Shown here: positions 1-8,465 of the stretch, piece by piece
Layout of the letters: each line of letters opens with the position of its first letter
Position numbering within the stretch: the stretch's first letter is position 1
NCBI GenBank assembly: GCA_020216805.1
Contig: JAIWNN010000081.1
Coordinates: 1-10,000 of the forward strand
DNA length: 10,000 nt
Reading direction: 5' to 3'
Source of the DNA: Desulfarculus sp.
GTDB lineage: Bacteria > Desulfobacterota > Desulfarculia > Desulfarculales > Desulfarculaceae
The notes under the pieces: generated by a model
Database searches by the model: none
What the model was told of the DNA's origin: nothing
Seen by the model: only the letters and a program-made list of their open reading frames with translations
Position numbers and translations under genes: made by a program

Positions 1-1
1 T

Positions 2-628
2 CAGGCCCTGGGCCAGGCCCGGCGCGCGGCCGCGCCCCGGCTGGCGGCGGCGGCCGAGGCCGAGCTCCGGCAGTTGGGCCTGTCCCATTGCGCCTTCGAG
101 ACCCGCTTCGAACCCCCGGCCGGGGCCAGTCTGGAGACCCCCCAGGGCCCCCTGGGCCGCCAGGGCCTGGAGTCGGCCGAGTTTTACATCGCTCCCAACC
201 CCGGCGAGGGGTTCCGCCGCCTGCGCTCCATCGCCAGCGGCGGGGAGCTTTCGCGCCTGCTATTGGCCCTCAAGAGCCTGGTGGCCCAGCGGGCCGGCGC
301 GCCGACTCTGGTGTTCGACGAAGTGGACGCTGGCATCGGCGGGGCGGTGGGCGCGGCGGTGGGGCGCAAGCTGGCGGCGCTTTCGCGTGGGGCCCAGGTG
401 CTGGTCATCACCCACCTGCCCCAGATCGCGGCCTGGGCCGACCAGCACTGGTCGGTGCGCAAGCAGGTCAGCGGCGGCCGCACCGCCACCGTGATCACCG
501 ACCTGGACCCGGCCGGCCGGGTGGAGGAGCTGACCCGGATGCTGGCCGGCCTGGAGGGCGAGGGCACCGCCCGAGAGCACGCCCGGGAGTTGATCGCCGC
601 CGCCCAGCGTGAGAAGGCCAGGCTGTAA
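2..628 (+). CDS. recN: DNA repair protein RecN, C-terminal part (5' end outside window)
   Basis: RecN is an SMC-like cytoplasmic ATPase acting in recombinational repair of double-strand breaks. Only the last 208 residues are present; the reading frame is open back to base 2, so the gene continues past the left edge. The segment holds the C-terminal ABC ATPase half: an Ala/Arg-rich end of the coiled coil (2-75), the ABC signature SGGELSR (236-256), a Walker B stretch TLVFDEVDAGIGG (305-343) and the D-loop/H-loop region with ITHLPQIAAWADQ (about 407-445). The FDEVDAGIGG and THLPQIAA blocks are typical of RecN and separate it from SMC and RecF. The Walker A motif lies upstream, out of view. The gene ends with TAA and is convergent with the lipoprotein gene. 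No frameshift or missing motif is seen in the visible part. Confidence 0.96.
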   Translation, partial: QALGQARRAAAPRLAAAAEAELRQLGLSHCAFETRFEPPAGASLETPQGPLGRQGLESAEFYIAPNPGEGFRRLRSIASGGELSRLLLALKSLVAQRAGAPTLVFDEVDAGIGGAVGAAVGRKLAALSRGAQVLVITHLPQIAAWADQHWSVRKQVSGGRTATVITDLDPAGRVEELTRMLAGLEGEGTAREHARELIAAAQREKARL

Positions 629-655
629 ACGGACACGGCGGCGGCGCGCGAACCA

Positions 656-682
656 ACGGGCGACCGGATCGGGGTCGCCCGT
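656..682. terminator. Convergent hairpin between recN and the lipoprotein gene
   Basis: A perfect 10-bp inverted repeat (ACGGGCGACC at 656-665, GGTCGCCCGT at 673-682) with a 7-base loop lies in the 81-base gap between two convergent genes. There is no T-run on the plus side. On the minus side the stem is followed by TTGGTTCG, a weak U-rich tract. This fits a terminator for the minus-strand lipoprotein gene, possibly working on both strands. The position and stem are seen directly; the function is inferred. Confidence 0.6.
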
Positions 683-709
683 CGGCGTTGGCGGGGAGTT
701 GCGCCGCGC

Positions 710-1666
710 TCAGCGGGTGCGCACCACCTGGCCGGGCAGGATGGGCGGGGCCGGTGGGGCGGGGGTGTTCTTGTCCTTGGCTGGCGGGCTGATGCGCTGG
801 GCCACCTCGGCCCAGGAGGTGCGCGCGCCCAGCTCCAGCAGCCGGATCTTGGCCACCGCCGGACCGGGCAGGCTGATCTCCTGGCCGGTGCCGGCCTTGA
901 TGCGCTCGCCCTGGGCGTAGATGACCAGGGTGGACCCGATGGGCAGGCCGGTGTCGCGGCCCACGGTGATCAGCACCTTGTCGCCCTGGACCTCCAACAC
1001 CACGCCGCCCCAGGGCTGGGCGTTGATCTTGGCCTGCACCCAGGCCTGCACCTCCTTGGTCATCTCGGCCACCAGCTTGGCCAAGATCTTGGCGTTCGGG
1101 GCGGCGTTGTTCATGGTGATGGCCTCGGCCTCCACGTCGGTGATCACTTCCTGCTGGCGGAAGGTGGTCTGGGCCAGGATGGTGCTGGTGGTCATGTCCA
1201 GCAGCCGAAACTCGCCCTCCAGGGTGAGGAAGGGCGCGTTGTCGCGGAAGCCGTAGATGCCCTTCAGCTGGCGGATCACCGCCAGATCGGTGAGGTTGCC
1301 GGCCAGGACCGTGTTCAGGCCGATGCGGCGGCCGGCCTCGTAGGCCAGGTCCTCGGGGCTGCCGCCCTTCTGGGGCAGCTTTTCCATCTCCTGGTCCAGG
1401 TTGGCGAAGTCGATCAGCACCAGGCCGCCTTGTTGCTCCAGGGCCTTGGCGATGACCTGCTGCATGGCCTGGGCCTGGGGCTTGAGCGGGGCCTGGTTGG
1501 CGGAGAAGGGGGCGACCGCGACTCGCTTGCGCAGGCTGGAGTCCTGGCCTTCCCAGTATTCCGCCACCTTGGTGGTCATGCCGCAGCCACCCAGCAGTAG
1601 GGCCGCTAGGACCAGGCAGGCGATGGAGGCCAGCAGCCTGGTTTTAGGATGATGGGGCTGGATCAT
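710..1666 (-). CDS. Lipoprotein with CsgG/TolB-like N-terminal and FlgT-C-like domains
   Basis: The 318-residue product starts with a lipoprotein signal peptide: basic N-terminus, hydrophobic stretch LLASIACLVLAALLL and lipobox LGGC, giving a mature Cys at residue 28. Position +2 is Gly, not Asp, so sorting to the outer membrane is expected. Residues about 47-210 look like the CsgG/TolB-N type fold: an opening strand RVAVAPF, a helix with KALEQQGGLVLIDF and EDLAYEAGRRIGLNTVLAGNL. Residues about 218-290 (VVLEVQGDKVLITVGRDTG, then IGSTLVIY) resemble the C-terminal beta domain of the flagellar protein FlgT, which handles a turn-rich 'GDKV.I..G...G...G' pattern. The tail is Pro-rich. The start ATG has GGGAG 8 bases upstream. 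No flagellar or curli genes are nearby, so the partner is unknown. The lipoprotein call is firm; the domain calls are tentative and rest on pattern recognition alone. Confidence 0.8.
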   Translation of the reverse strand: MIQPHHPKTRLLASIACLVLAALLLGGCGMTTKVAEYWEGQDSSLRKRVAVAPFSANQAPLKPQAQAMQQVIAKALEQQGGLVLIDFANLDQEMEKLPQKGGSPEDLAYEAGRRIGLNTVLAGNLTDLAVIRQLKGIYGFRDNAPFLTLEGEFRLLDMTTSTILAQTTFRQQEVITDVEAEAITMNNAAPNAKILAKLVAEMTKEVQAWVQAKINAQPWGGVVLEVQGDKVLITVGRDTGLPIGSTLVIYAQGERIKAGTGQEISLPGPAVAKIRLLELGARTSWAEVAQRISPPAKDKNTPAPPAPPILPGQVVRTR

Positions 1667-1718
1667 GGGCGGGACTCCCGTGGAGTTGGGTTGGCCGGCC
1701 GGGGGGCCTCGAAGGGGA

Positions 1719-1747
1719 AGTATAGCAAACCCGTGACAAAACCCAAA
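1719..1747 (-). promoter_or_regulatory. Extended -10 promoter for the lipoprotein gene
   Basis: Reading the minus strand, TGCTATACT gives an extended -10 element (TATACT at 1724-1719, TG at 1727-1726). With a 17-base spacer the -35 would be the poor TTTGGG (1747-1742), as is usual for extended -10 promoters. A start near 1711 would give a leader of about 45 bases. The lipoprotein gene therefore seems to have its own promoter in the 90-base gap after acyP. Confidence 0.55.
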
Positions 1748-1756
1748 GCGCTGAGC

Positions 1757-2035
1757 TCAATAGCGTATCTCGAAGAACTTCAGTTCGGGATCGGGATCGC
1801 TCCAGCTGATCGTCACCTCGCTGACCACCGCCGCGGGCGGGCCCTGGCGGCACCAGGCGATGGCCTTTTCCACCTGGTCCCGGGGACCCTGAAAGACCGC
1901 CTCCACTCGACGCAGGGGCAGGTTGCGCACCCAACCCGCCAGGCCCAGGGCCTCGGCTTGGTCGCGGGTGTGGGCTCGGAAAAAGACCCCCTGCACCTTG
2001 CCCTTGATCAGCAGCGTGGCCTTGACCGTCTCCAT
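1757..2035 (-). CDS. acyP: Acylphosphatase
   Basis: This small cytoplasmic hydrolase cleaves carboxyl-phosphate bonds of acylphosphates. The product from the chosen start is 92 residues, the usual family length. It holds both signature blocks: GKVQGVFFR with the phosphate-binding loop and catalytic Arg, and GLAGWVRNLP with the catalytic Asn. The rest (VEAVFQGPRDQVEKAIAWC and the closing FFEIRY strand) also follows the family. I chose the ATG at 2035 because GAGGAG lies 7 bases upstream of it. A longer form from the ATG at 2053 would add six residues (MARSTA) and overlap the ligA stop by one base as TAATG, but has only a distant AAGGA. Either way the gene is translationally close to ligA and surely shares its transcript. 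Confidence 0.95.
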   Translation of the reverse strand: METVKATLLIKGKVQGVFFRAHTRDQAEALGLAGWVRNLPLRRVEAVFQGPRDQVEKAIAWCRQGPPAAVVSEVTISWSDPDPELKFFEIRY

Positions 2036-2052
2036 CGCAGTGCTCCTCGCCA

Positions 2053-4134
<2,082 letters not shown>

Positions 4135-4156
4135 TTACAAGGGGCCGCCCCCGGGG

Positions 4157-7003
4157 CTAACGCCGGGCCAGTTGGCCGGACCCGGCCGGGGCGGCCAGGG
4201 TCAGGCCCTGCACCGACCACCACCACTGGGGGTCGTCCGCGGCTAGCTCCAGTCGGAGAAAGCGTGCCTGGACTATGGGTTGGAAGCGATAGAGGCTCTG
4301 CTCCTCGGCGTAGGTCAGCAACACCTCGCCACTGAAGACCAGGGGCCCCACCAGGGCCAGCTCCGCCAGCCGCCAGGTCTGACCGTCGTCGGAGGCCAGA
4401 GCCCGCAATTGACGGGGGAAATCGTGGGGATGGTCGCGGTTGTCCAAGCTCAGCCACTCCACCGCCCGGGCCTGGCCCAGATCCAGGGTCAGCCCCACGC
4501 CGGCCCTTTGCGGCCCCTGGCTGGCCCAACGTCCACTGGCCAGACGGCCCTGAACCAGGGCGGCGGCGGCCTGGGGATCCAGCTCCGAACTCACCGCCAC
4601 GGGCGCCACCGGTGGCCCCGTCTCCCGGCCCTGGAGGCGGAACAGGGTGTAACGACCCAGGTCCTGGCGCTGGTGGATCACCCCGGCCCGGGCCAACTGG
4701 CGGGCGGCCTGGTCCGCGGACCGGCGGTTGACCAGCAAGCCGTTGCCGGCCGACCAGTCCAGGAGCAGGGGGCGGTCCTCGTCGGGGTGGCGATGGCCAT
4801 AGGCGGTGCGGTGTTGGTTGGCGGGCAGGGTCCATACCTGGCGGTCCAGGCGCAGGTGGAGGTGGGCCGAGGGCCAGGCGTCGGCGTAGAGCCGGCGATA
4901 TCCCCCCTGGGCCACCGCCTGTTGCACCAGCTCCAGGCTCTCTTGCCAGGAAGGCAGGCCGTCATCGCCGCCGGGGCCGTAGAAGAGCGCCTGGCGCACC
5001 GACCAGTGGCGCTTGCTGTCGCCCAGGTGGGTCACCCGCAGATAGCGCAACTGCCGGGGCGGGAAATAACACTCCACCCGGGCGTAGCGGGTTTTGAGGA
5101 AAGGCCGGGGGCCGGAGACGTAGAGCGGGGCGTGGTAGCGGGGGGTCTCGCGCAGGATGGTGAAATGCCCGTCGTCCCCCGCGCCTTCCACCCGCAGCCC
5201 GGCCGGGCTCTCCCAGGGGAAGCTGGGCACCAGGGCCAGGCCGGCCACCACCTGGGTCTGGCCCAGGTCCAGCACGAAGCCGTCGCCGTGCCGGGCCGGA
5301 CCCCGGGTGACGAAGCCGCTGCGCAGGTCGCCATCGCCCAGGCTGGCCCCCAAGCCATGGCCGTCCAGGGTGCGGCCGCTGAGCTGGGCCGGGGCCAGGA
5401 GGCTCTCCACGCCGTCTGGTTCCTGGAAGCCATGGAAGAGCTTGTCTCCCTGCCGTTGGAAATCCAGCCCCAGGAAGCGCAGCTTGGGCTCCAGGTCGGG
5501 GTGATAGAAGGCCGGGTTGGGGGCGGCGTCCACCCGGGCCGCGACCTGGGGGCGCTTGTCGCGCCAGAAATCCACCACCAGGGGGGCGCCCTGGGCCAGG
5601 AAGGCCAGCTCGTAGGCCCCTAGGTCGGAGTTGGGGCGGAAAAAGACCGGCCGCAGTTCGTCGGCGTAGAGGTGATCCACTCCCGCCGCCCGGGCCTGGG
5701 CCAGCATCCGGCGGTAGGCCGCCTCCTGCTGGAAGTAGAACCCGCCGTCGATCCGCAGCAGGGGAGTGCCCCAGAGGCTGCGGAAGTCGGCGTAGCCGGC
5801 GATGTTCACCGCGCCGAGCAGCAGGGCCAGGGCCGGGGCCAGGGCCGGGGCCAGGGCCGGGGTCAGGGGGGGGTGCAGGCGGGGCAGGGCCTGGCCCAAC
5901 CAGGCCCAGCAGAAGGGCAGGGGCAGGTAGAGCCAGAGCAGATAACGGGGCCGGTCCTGCTCCACCTGGGAGCCGTAGTGGGTGCCCACCACCGCCGCCA
6001 GGCTCAGCACCAGGATGGCCAGGGGCAGCCAGGAGCGGCGGTCGGCCTCGCGCCAGCCCCGCCAGAACAGGCCGGCCGCGCCGGCGGACAGGCCCAGCAA
6101 CAGCAGCAGGTAGATGAAAAACGCGGGGCTTGTCGCCGGGATGGCCCCCCGGTGGGAGCTCCACGCCCCCAACAGGGTCGGCAGGCCACGCCAGAAGACG
6201 GCCTTGAGGTAGCGCCAGGTGTGATCCAGGCCGTAGCTGGCGGTCTGGCCCAGCTCCGGACCCAGGCGCAACTCGCCCCCCAGGCCCAGATGGGGCCAGC
6301 CGTGGCTGGCGTTGAACCAGATCAGGGGCGCGGCTCCGATCAGGCCGCCCAGCGCCAGCCAACCCCAGCTCATGGGGCGGGTATGGCCCCGGCCGGCCCA
6401 GAGTAGATACAGCCCGCAGGGCAGGATGGCGGTGGCGCTGAGGAAGTTGGTCCAGAAGGCCAGGCCGGCCACCAGTCCCCAGAGGAAAAGCGAGCGGGAA
6501 CGCCAGGTCGGGGTGTCGCCCAGGCGCAGGCTGATCCACAGCAGCCAGGCCGAGAGAAACAGTCCCAGGCCGTAGTGGGTGCGGGCCTCGCCGGCGAAGA
6601 AAAGGCTGTAGGCCGGGGGCAAGGCCAGGTAACCCAGGCCCACCAGCACCCCCCAGAAGCCGAAAAAACGCCCCAGCAGGCGATGGAGGATGATGATGGT
6701 GCCCAGGTAGAGCACCGGCGGCCAGAAGTTGATGGCCAGGGTGGTGGAGCCAAACAGGGCCAGGACCGGCATGGCCAGCACCGCGTCCAGGGTGCCCATG
6801 TAGTTGTTGCCAAAGAAGAAGACATGGAAGTCGCCTTCCAGGAAGGACTGCACCATCAGGCCCACCAGGGCGCTGTCGTAGTGCAGATCGCTGCTCAGAA
6901 AGCGCCAGGTCAGCAGCCCGGCGGCCAGGGCGTAGAGCAGCGCGAACAAGGCCCGACGCAGGGCGCGGGGGGGCTCGGGGTGGGCGGAGGGGGACGCGGG
7001 CAC
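4157..7003 (-). CDS. Large membrane GT-C-like glycosyltransferase with two discoidin-like modules
   Basis: The 948-residue product has an N-terminal membrane half (residues about 15-402, roughly 11-13 hydrophobic segments) and a soluble C-terminal half. The first loop reads SSDLHYDSALVGLMVQSFL, then GNNYMGTLDA, the pattern of GT-C/GT39-like enzymes that use a polyprenyl-phosphate sugar; Asp43 is the expected catalytic acid. The soluble half, probably extracytoplasmic, is two copies of one module: an LYAD strand with a LLVDF/LLLDW block, then a discoidin (F5/8 type C)-like beta sandwich marked by LDLGQ and a closing WSV strand (residues about 421-677 and 688-939). Discoidin folds often bind carbohydrate. 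The start is GTG at 7003, chosen for the strong GGGGAGGA six bases upstream. It is the first gene of the likely operon with ligA. The donor and acceptor are unknown. A short 12-base repeat lies in its last membrane segment. Confidence 0.75.
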   Translation of the reverse strand: MPASPSAHPEPPRALRRALFALLYALAAGLLTWRFLSSDLHYDSALVGLMVQSFLEGDFHVFFFGNNYMGTLDAVLAMPVLALFGSTTLAINFWPPVLYLGTIIILHRLLGRFFGFWGVLVGLGYLALPPAYSLFFAGEARTHYGLGLFLSAWLLWISLRLGDTPTWRSRSLFLWGLVAGLAFWTNFLSATAILPCGLYLLWAGRGHTRPMSWGWLALGGLIGAAPLIWFNASHGWPHLGLGGELRLGPELGQTASYGLDHTWRYLKAVFWRGLPTLLGAWSSHRGAIPATSPAFFIYLLLLLGLSAGAAGLFWRGWREADRRSWLPLAILVLSLAAVVGTHYGSQVEQDRPRYLLWLYLPLPFCWAWLGQALPRLHPPLTPALAPALAPALALLLGAVNIAGYADFRSLWGTPLLRIDGGFYFQQEAAYRRMLAQARAAGVDHLYADELRPVFFRPNSDLGAYELAFLAQGAPLVVDFWRDKRPQVAARVDAAPNPAFYHPDLEPKLRFLGLDFQRQGDKLFHGFQEPDGVESLLAPAQLSGRTLDGHGLGASLGDGDLRSGFVTRGPARHGDGFVLDLGQTQVVAGLALVPSFPWESPAGLRVEGAGDDGHFTILRETPRYHAPLYVSGPRPFLKTRYARVECYFPPRQLRYLRVTHLGDSKRHWSVRQALFYGPGGDDGLPSWQESLELVQQAVAQGGYRRLYADAWPSAHLHLRLDRQVWTLPANQHRTAYGHRHPDEDRPLLLDWSAGNGLLVNRRSADQAARQLARAGVIHQRQDLGRYTLFRLQGRETGPPVAPVAVSSELDPQAAAALVQGRLASGRWASQGPQRAGVGLTLDLGQARAVEWLSLDNRDHPHDFPRQLRALASDDGQTWRLAELALVGPLVFSGEVLLTYAEEQSLYRFQPIVQARFLRLELAADDPQWWWSVQGLTLAAPAGSGQLARR
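5825..5867. repeat. 12-base tandem repeat inside the glycosyltransferase gene
   Basis: Three perfect copies of GGCCAGGGCCGG (5825-5860) are followed by a partial fourth with one mismatch (GGTCAGG, 5861-5867). On the minus strand they encode the run TPALAPALAPAL at residues 381-392, at the start of the last predicted membrane segment. Because the unit is 12 bases, copy-number change would keep the frame and add or remove four residues. Confidence 0.85.
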
Positions 7004-7099
7004 GGTCGGTCCTCCCCAGGACAGGCTCCAGGGATTGGAGAGGCCATGCGCGCCTATTGGGGTCGGCGCTGATTCACGGCGGTGGCGAAACTCGGGCTA

Positions 7100-7128
7100 A
7101 TGATAACGGGTGAAGTTGCCTTTTGCAA
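7100..7128 (-). promoter_or_regulatory. Candidate sigma-70 promoter for the glycosyltransferase-ligA-acyP operon
   Basis: On the minus strand, TTGCAA (7128-7123) and TATCAT (7105-7100) are separated by exactly 17 bases, matching the consensus at 4 and 5 of 6 positions. The start would be near 7093, leaving a leader of about 90 bases to the GTG at 7003. The -35 sits in a small inverted repeat, GTTGC-CTTTT-GCAAC (plus strand, 7115-7129), which might serve as an operator or be chance. The 169-base gap holds nothing else convincing. Confidence 0.45.
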
Positions 7129-7172
7129 CAAATGATGGTGGCGGTCGGAGGGAGCGACCCCACACCGGGGGG

Positions 7173-8210
7173 TCAGGCGCGTTCTTCCAGGGCCCGGGCG
7201 GCGGCCACCAGGCCGAAGCAGCCGGAGAGCATCACGTCGCCAAAGGGCGCGGCCACCCGCCAGCCCAGGCCGTCGGCCAGGCGGCGCCGGGGTCCGGTCA
7301 GGGCCACCGGCCAGTCCTGGCCTTGGGGGGCCTCGGCCAGCCGGGCGCAGCCGTGGCCCTGGCCAGCGAAGACCTCGGCGTCGCTCAGCTCTCCCCGGAT
7401 GAAGCGCCCCACCTGGCTGGCCAGGGTGGGGGTGTCCAGGCAGCCGGTGTGGTGCTCGTAGACGCCCATAACCCGATCTCCGCGCACCAGGAAGGCCACG
7501 GTGTGCATGTTGCCCACGTTGACCACGCAGACCCCCTGGCGGGCCTGCTCGGCCACCACCGGATCCTGCAGGGCTCCCCAGGCCGCGGCCGCGGCGGTGT
7601 CCATCACCAGCGCCCCCGGGGCCTGTTCCTTGATGGCGACCAATCGGGTCAGGCTGGGATCGGGCTGACTGGTGATCAGGTCGCCGAGCCGGCCTCCGGC
7701 GGCCAGAAAGCGCTCCCACATTTGGAAGCGGAACTTGCGGTTGCTGAAGCCCGGGGAGTGGCCATGGTCGCAGACCGCCAGGGCCAGGCGGGCGGGGAGG
7801 GAGACCTCGAACAGCGCGCAGGCCTGGCGCAGGGCCAACAGATCGAGATCGGTGGTGAAGACCGCCACTGCCTGGGGTGGTGGGGCTTCGACGATCTCCA
7901 CCCCCTGGGCGCGCACCCGGTCCAGATCGTCGGCCAGACTGGCAGCGGCCTCGGCGGTGGCCCAGACCTTGAGCCCGGCGGCCAGATGCTGGCCCACCGC
8001 CCGGTGCATGGCCCCGCCGCCCATCAAAAAGCCGTGCAAAAAGACGTCGCGGCGGCGCTCGCGCGCGGCGCGGATGCGGGCGGCCACCACCTGGGTGGGG
8101 GATGGCATGACCATTTTTACGGCATTTTCCAGCGGTTGGCCATCCCGCCACACCAGCAGGTCCTGGGTTCCACCGCCCACGTCCAGGGCCATGAGGGAGT
8201 CTAGGCTCAT
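7173..8210 (-). CDS. DUF1786 family protein, actin-fold (ASKHA)-like
   Basis: The 345-residue soluble protein matches what I know of the DUF1786 family (Pfam 08735), sometimes labelled 'putative pyruvate formate-lyase activating enzyme' with little support. It has no radical-SAM CxxxCxxC cluster, so that name should not be used here. Instead it shows ATPase features of the sugar kinase/Hsp70/actin superfamily: an N-terminal phosphate loop ALDVGGGTQDLLVW (about 8-21), a second phosphate-type motif CVVNVGNMHTVAF (about 228-240) and a C-terminal GDVMLSGCFGLV that resembles an adenosine motif. The middle holds the conserved-looking DHGHSPGFSNRKFRFQMW. The substrate is unknown. The start ATG at 8210 has only a weak AAAGA upstream; a second ATG at 8192 has none better. 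The gene is divergent from ffh, with a 255-base gap between them. Confidence 0.82.
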   Translation of the reverse strand: MSLDSLMALDVGGGTQDLLVWRDGQPLENAVKMVMPSPTQVVAARIRAARERRRDVFLHGFLMGGGAMHRAVGQHLAAGLKVWATAEAAASLADDLDRVRAQGVEIVEAPPPQAVAVFTTDLDLLALRQACALFEVSLPARLALAVCDHGHSPGFSNRKFRFQMWERFLAAGGRLGDLITSQPDPSLTRLVAIKEQAPGALVMDTAAAAAWGALQDPVVAEQARQGVCVVNVGNMHTVAFLVRGDRVMGVYEHHTGCLDTPTLASQVGRFIRGELSDAEVFAGQGHGCARLAEAPQGQDWPVALTGPRRRLADGLGWRVAAPFGDVMLSGCFGLVAAARALEERA

Positions 8211-8247
8211 GGGGGTTCTTTATACCCATCTCCGGTCGGCAAATCCA

Positions 8248-8290
8248 CCCCCGGCCGGGGGCGGACAGCGGCGCATAGCACGCAACTATG
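8248..8290. promoter_or_regulatory. Palindromes in the DUF1786-ffh divergent region (possible operator)
   Basis: Two symmetric elements lie between the divergent genes: a perfect 14-base palindrome CCCCCGGCCGGGGG (8248-8261) and an inverted repeat CATAG-7-CTATG (8274-8278 and 8286-8290). The second sits just upstream of the first ffh promoter candidate. Either could bind a regulator or fold in a transcript. No family is recognised, and in GC-rich DNA the first may be chance. Confidence 0.25.
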
Positions 8291-8292
8291 AT

Positions 8293-8322
8293 TTGCCGCC
8301 GGGCGCGGTGGTTTGCTATATT
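8293..8322 (+). promoter_or_regulatory. Upstream extended -10 promoter candidate for ffh
   Basis: TTGCCG (8293-8298), an 18-base spacer and TATATT (8317-8322) preceded by TGC form an extended -10 promoter. The block GGTTTGCTATATTT is nearly identical to the one before the lipoprotein gene. A start here would give a leader of about 135 bases, so this would be a second, distal ffh promoter. Confidence 0.45.
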
Positions 8323-8363
8323 TTCACAAAGGGACATCGGAGGGCGCGCGGCGGGAGCCGCGG

Positions 8364-8392
8364 TTGACGACAGGGGGTGTGTCCCATATAAT
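8364..8392 (+). promoter_or_regulatory. Near-consensus sigma-70 promoter for ffh-rpsP
   Basis: TTGACG (8364-8369), a 17-base spacer and a perfect TATAAT (8387-8392) match the sigma-70 consensus at 11 of 12 positions. The start would be near 8399, about 65 bases before the ffh ATG. The leader includes a small stem-loop GCGCC-AGT-GGCGC (8421-8433). This fits strong constitutive expression of ffh and the ribosomal protein gene after it. Confidence 0.75.
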
Positions 8393-8465
8393 CCCCTAGT
8401 TTGCCGGCCAAGTTAGGGCCGCGCCAGTGGCGCTGATGCGGATGATCTAGCGGAACCCGTGATTC

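Noticed and set aside
1742..1770. Small CGCT/AGCG stem followed by CTTTGGGTTTT after acyP as a terminator
   Set aside because: A 4-bp stem is too short, although the T-rich tail is suggestive; the same bases overlap the lipoprotein promoter region.
5825..5867. Short repeats as a CRISPR-like array
   Set aside because: The units are 12 bases, directly adjacent, without spacers, and lie inside a coding frame.
4280..6539. Long open frames on both strands overlapping the glycosyltransferase gene
   Set aside because: Their products are Pro/Gly/Arg- or Gln-rich and lack domains, while the chosen frame gives clear membrane segments, repeated modules and a strong ribosome binding site.
7143..7159. 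GGTCG-7-CGACC hairpin after the DUF1786 gene as a terminator
   Set aside because: The stem is only 5 bp and the following minus-strand bases have no real T-run, so it is too weak to list as a terminator.
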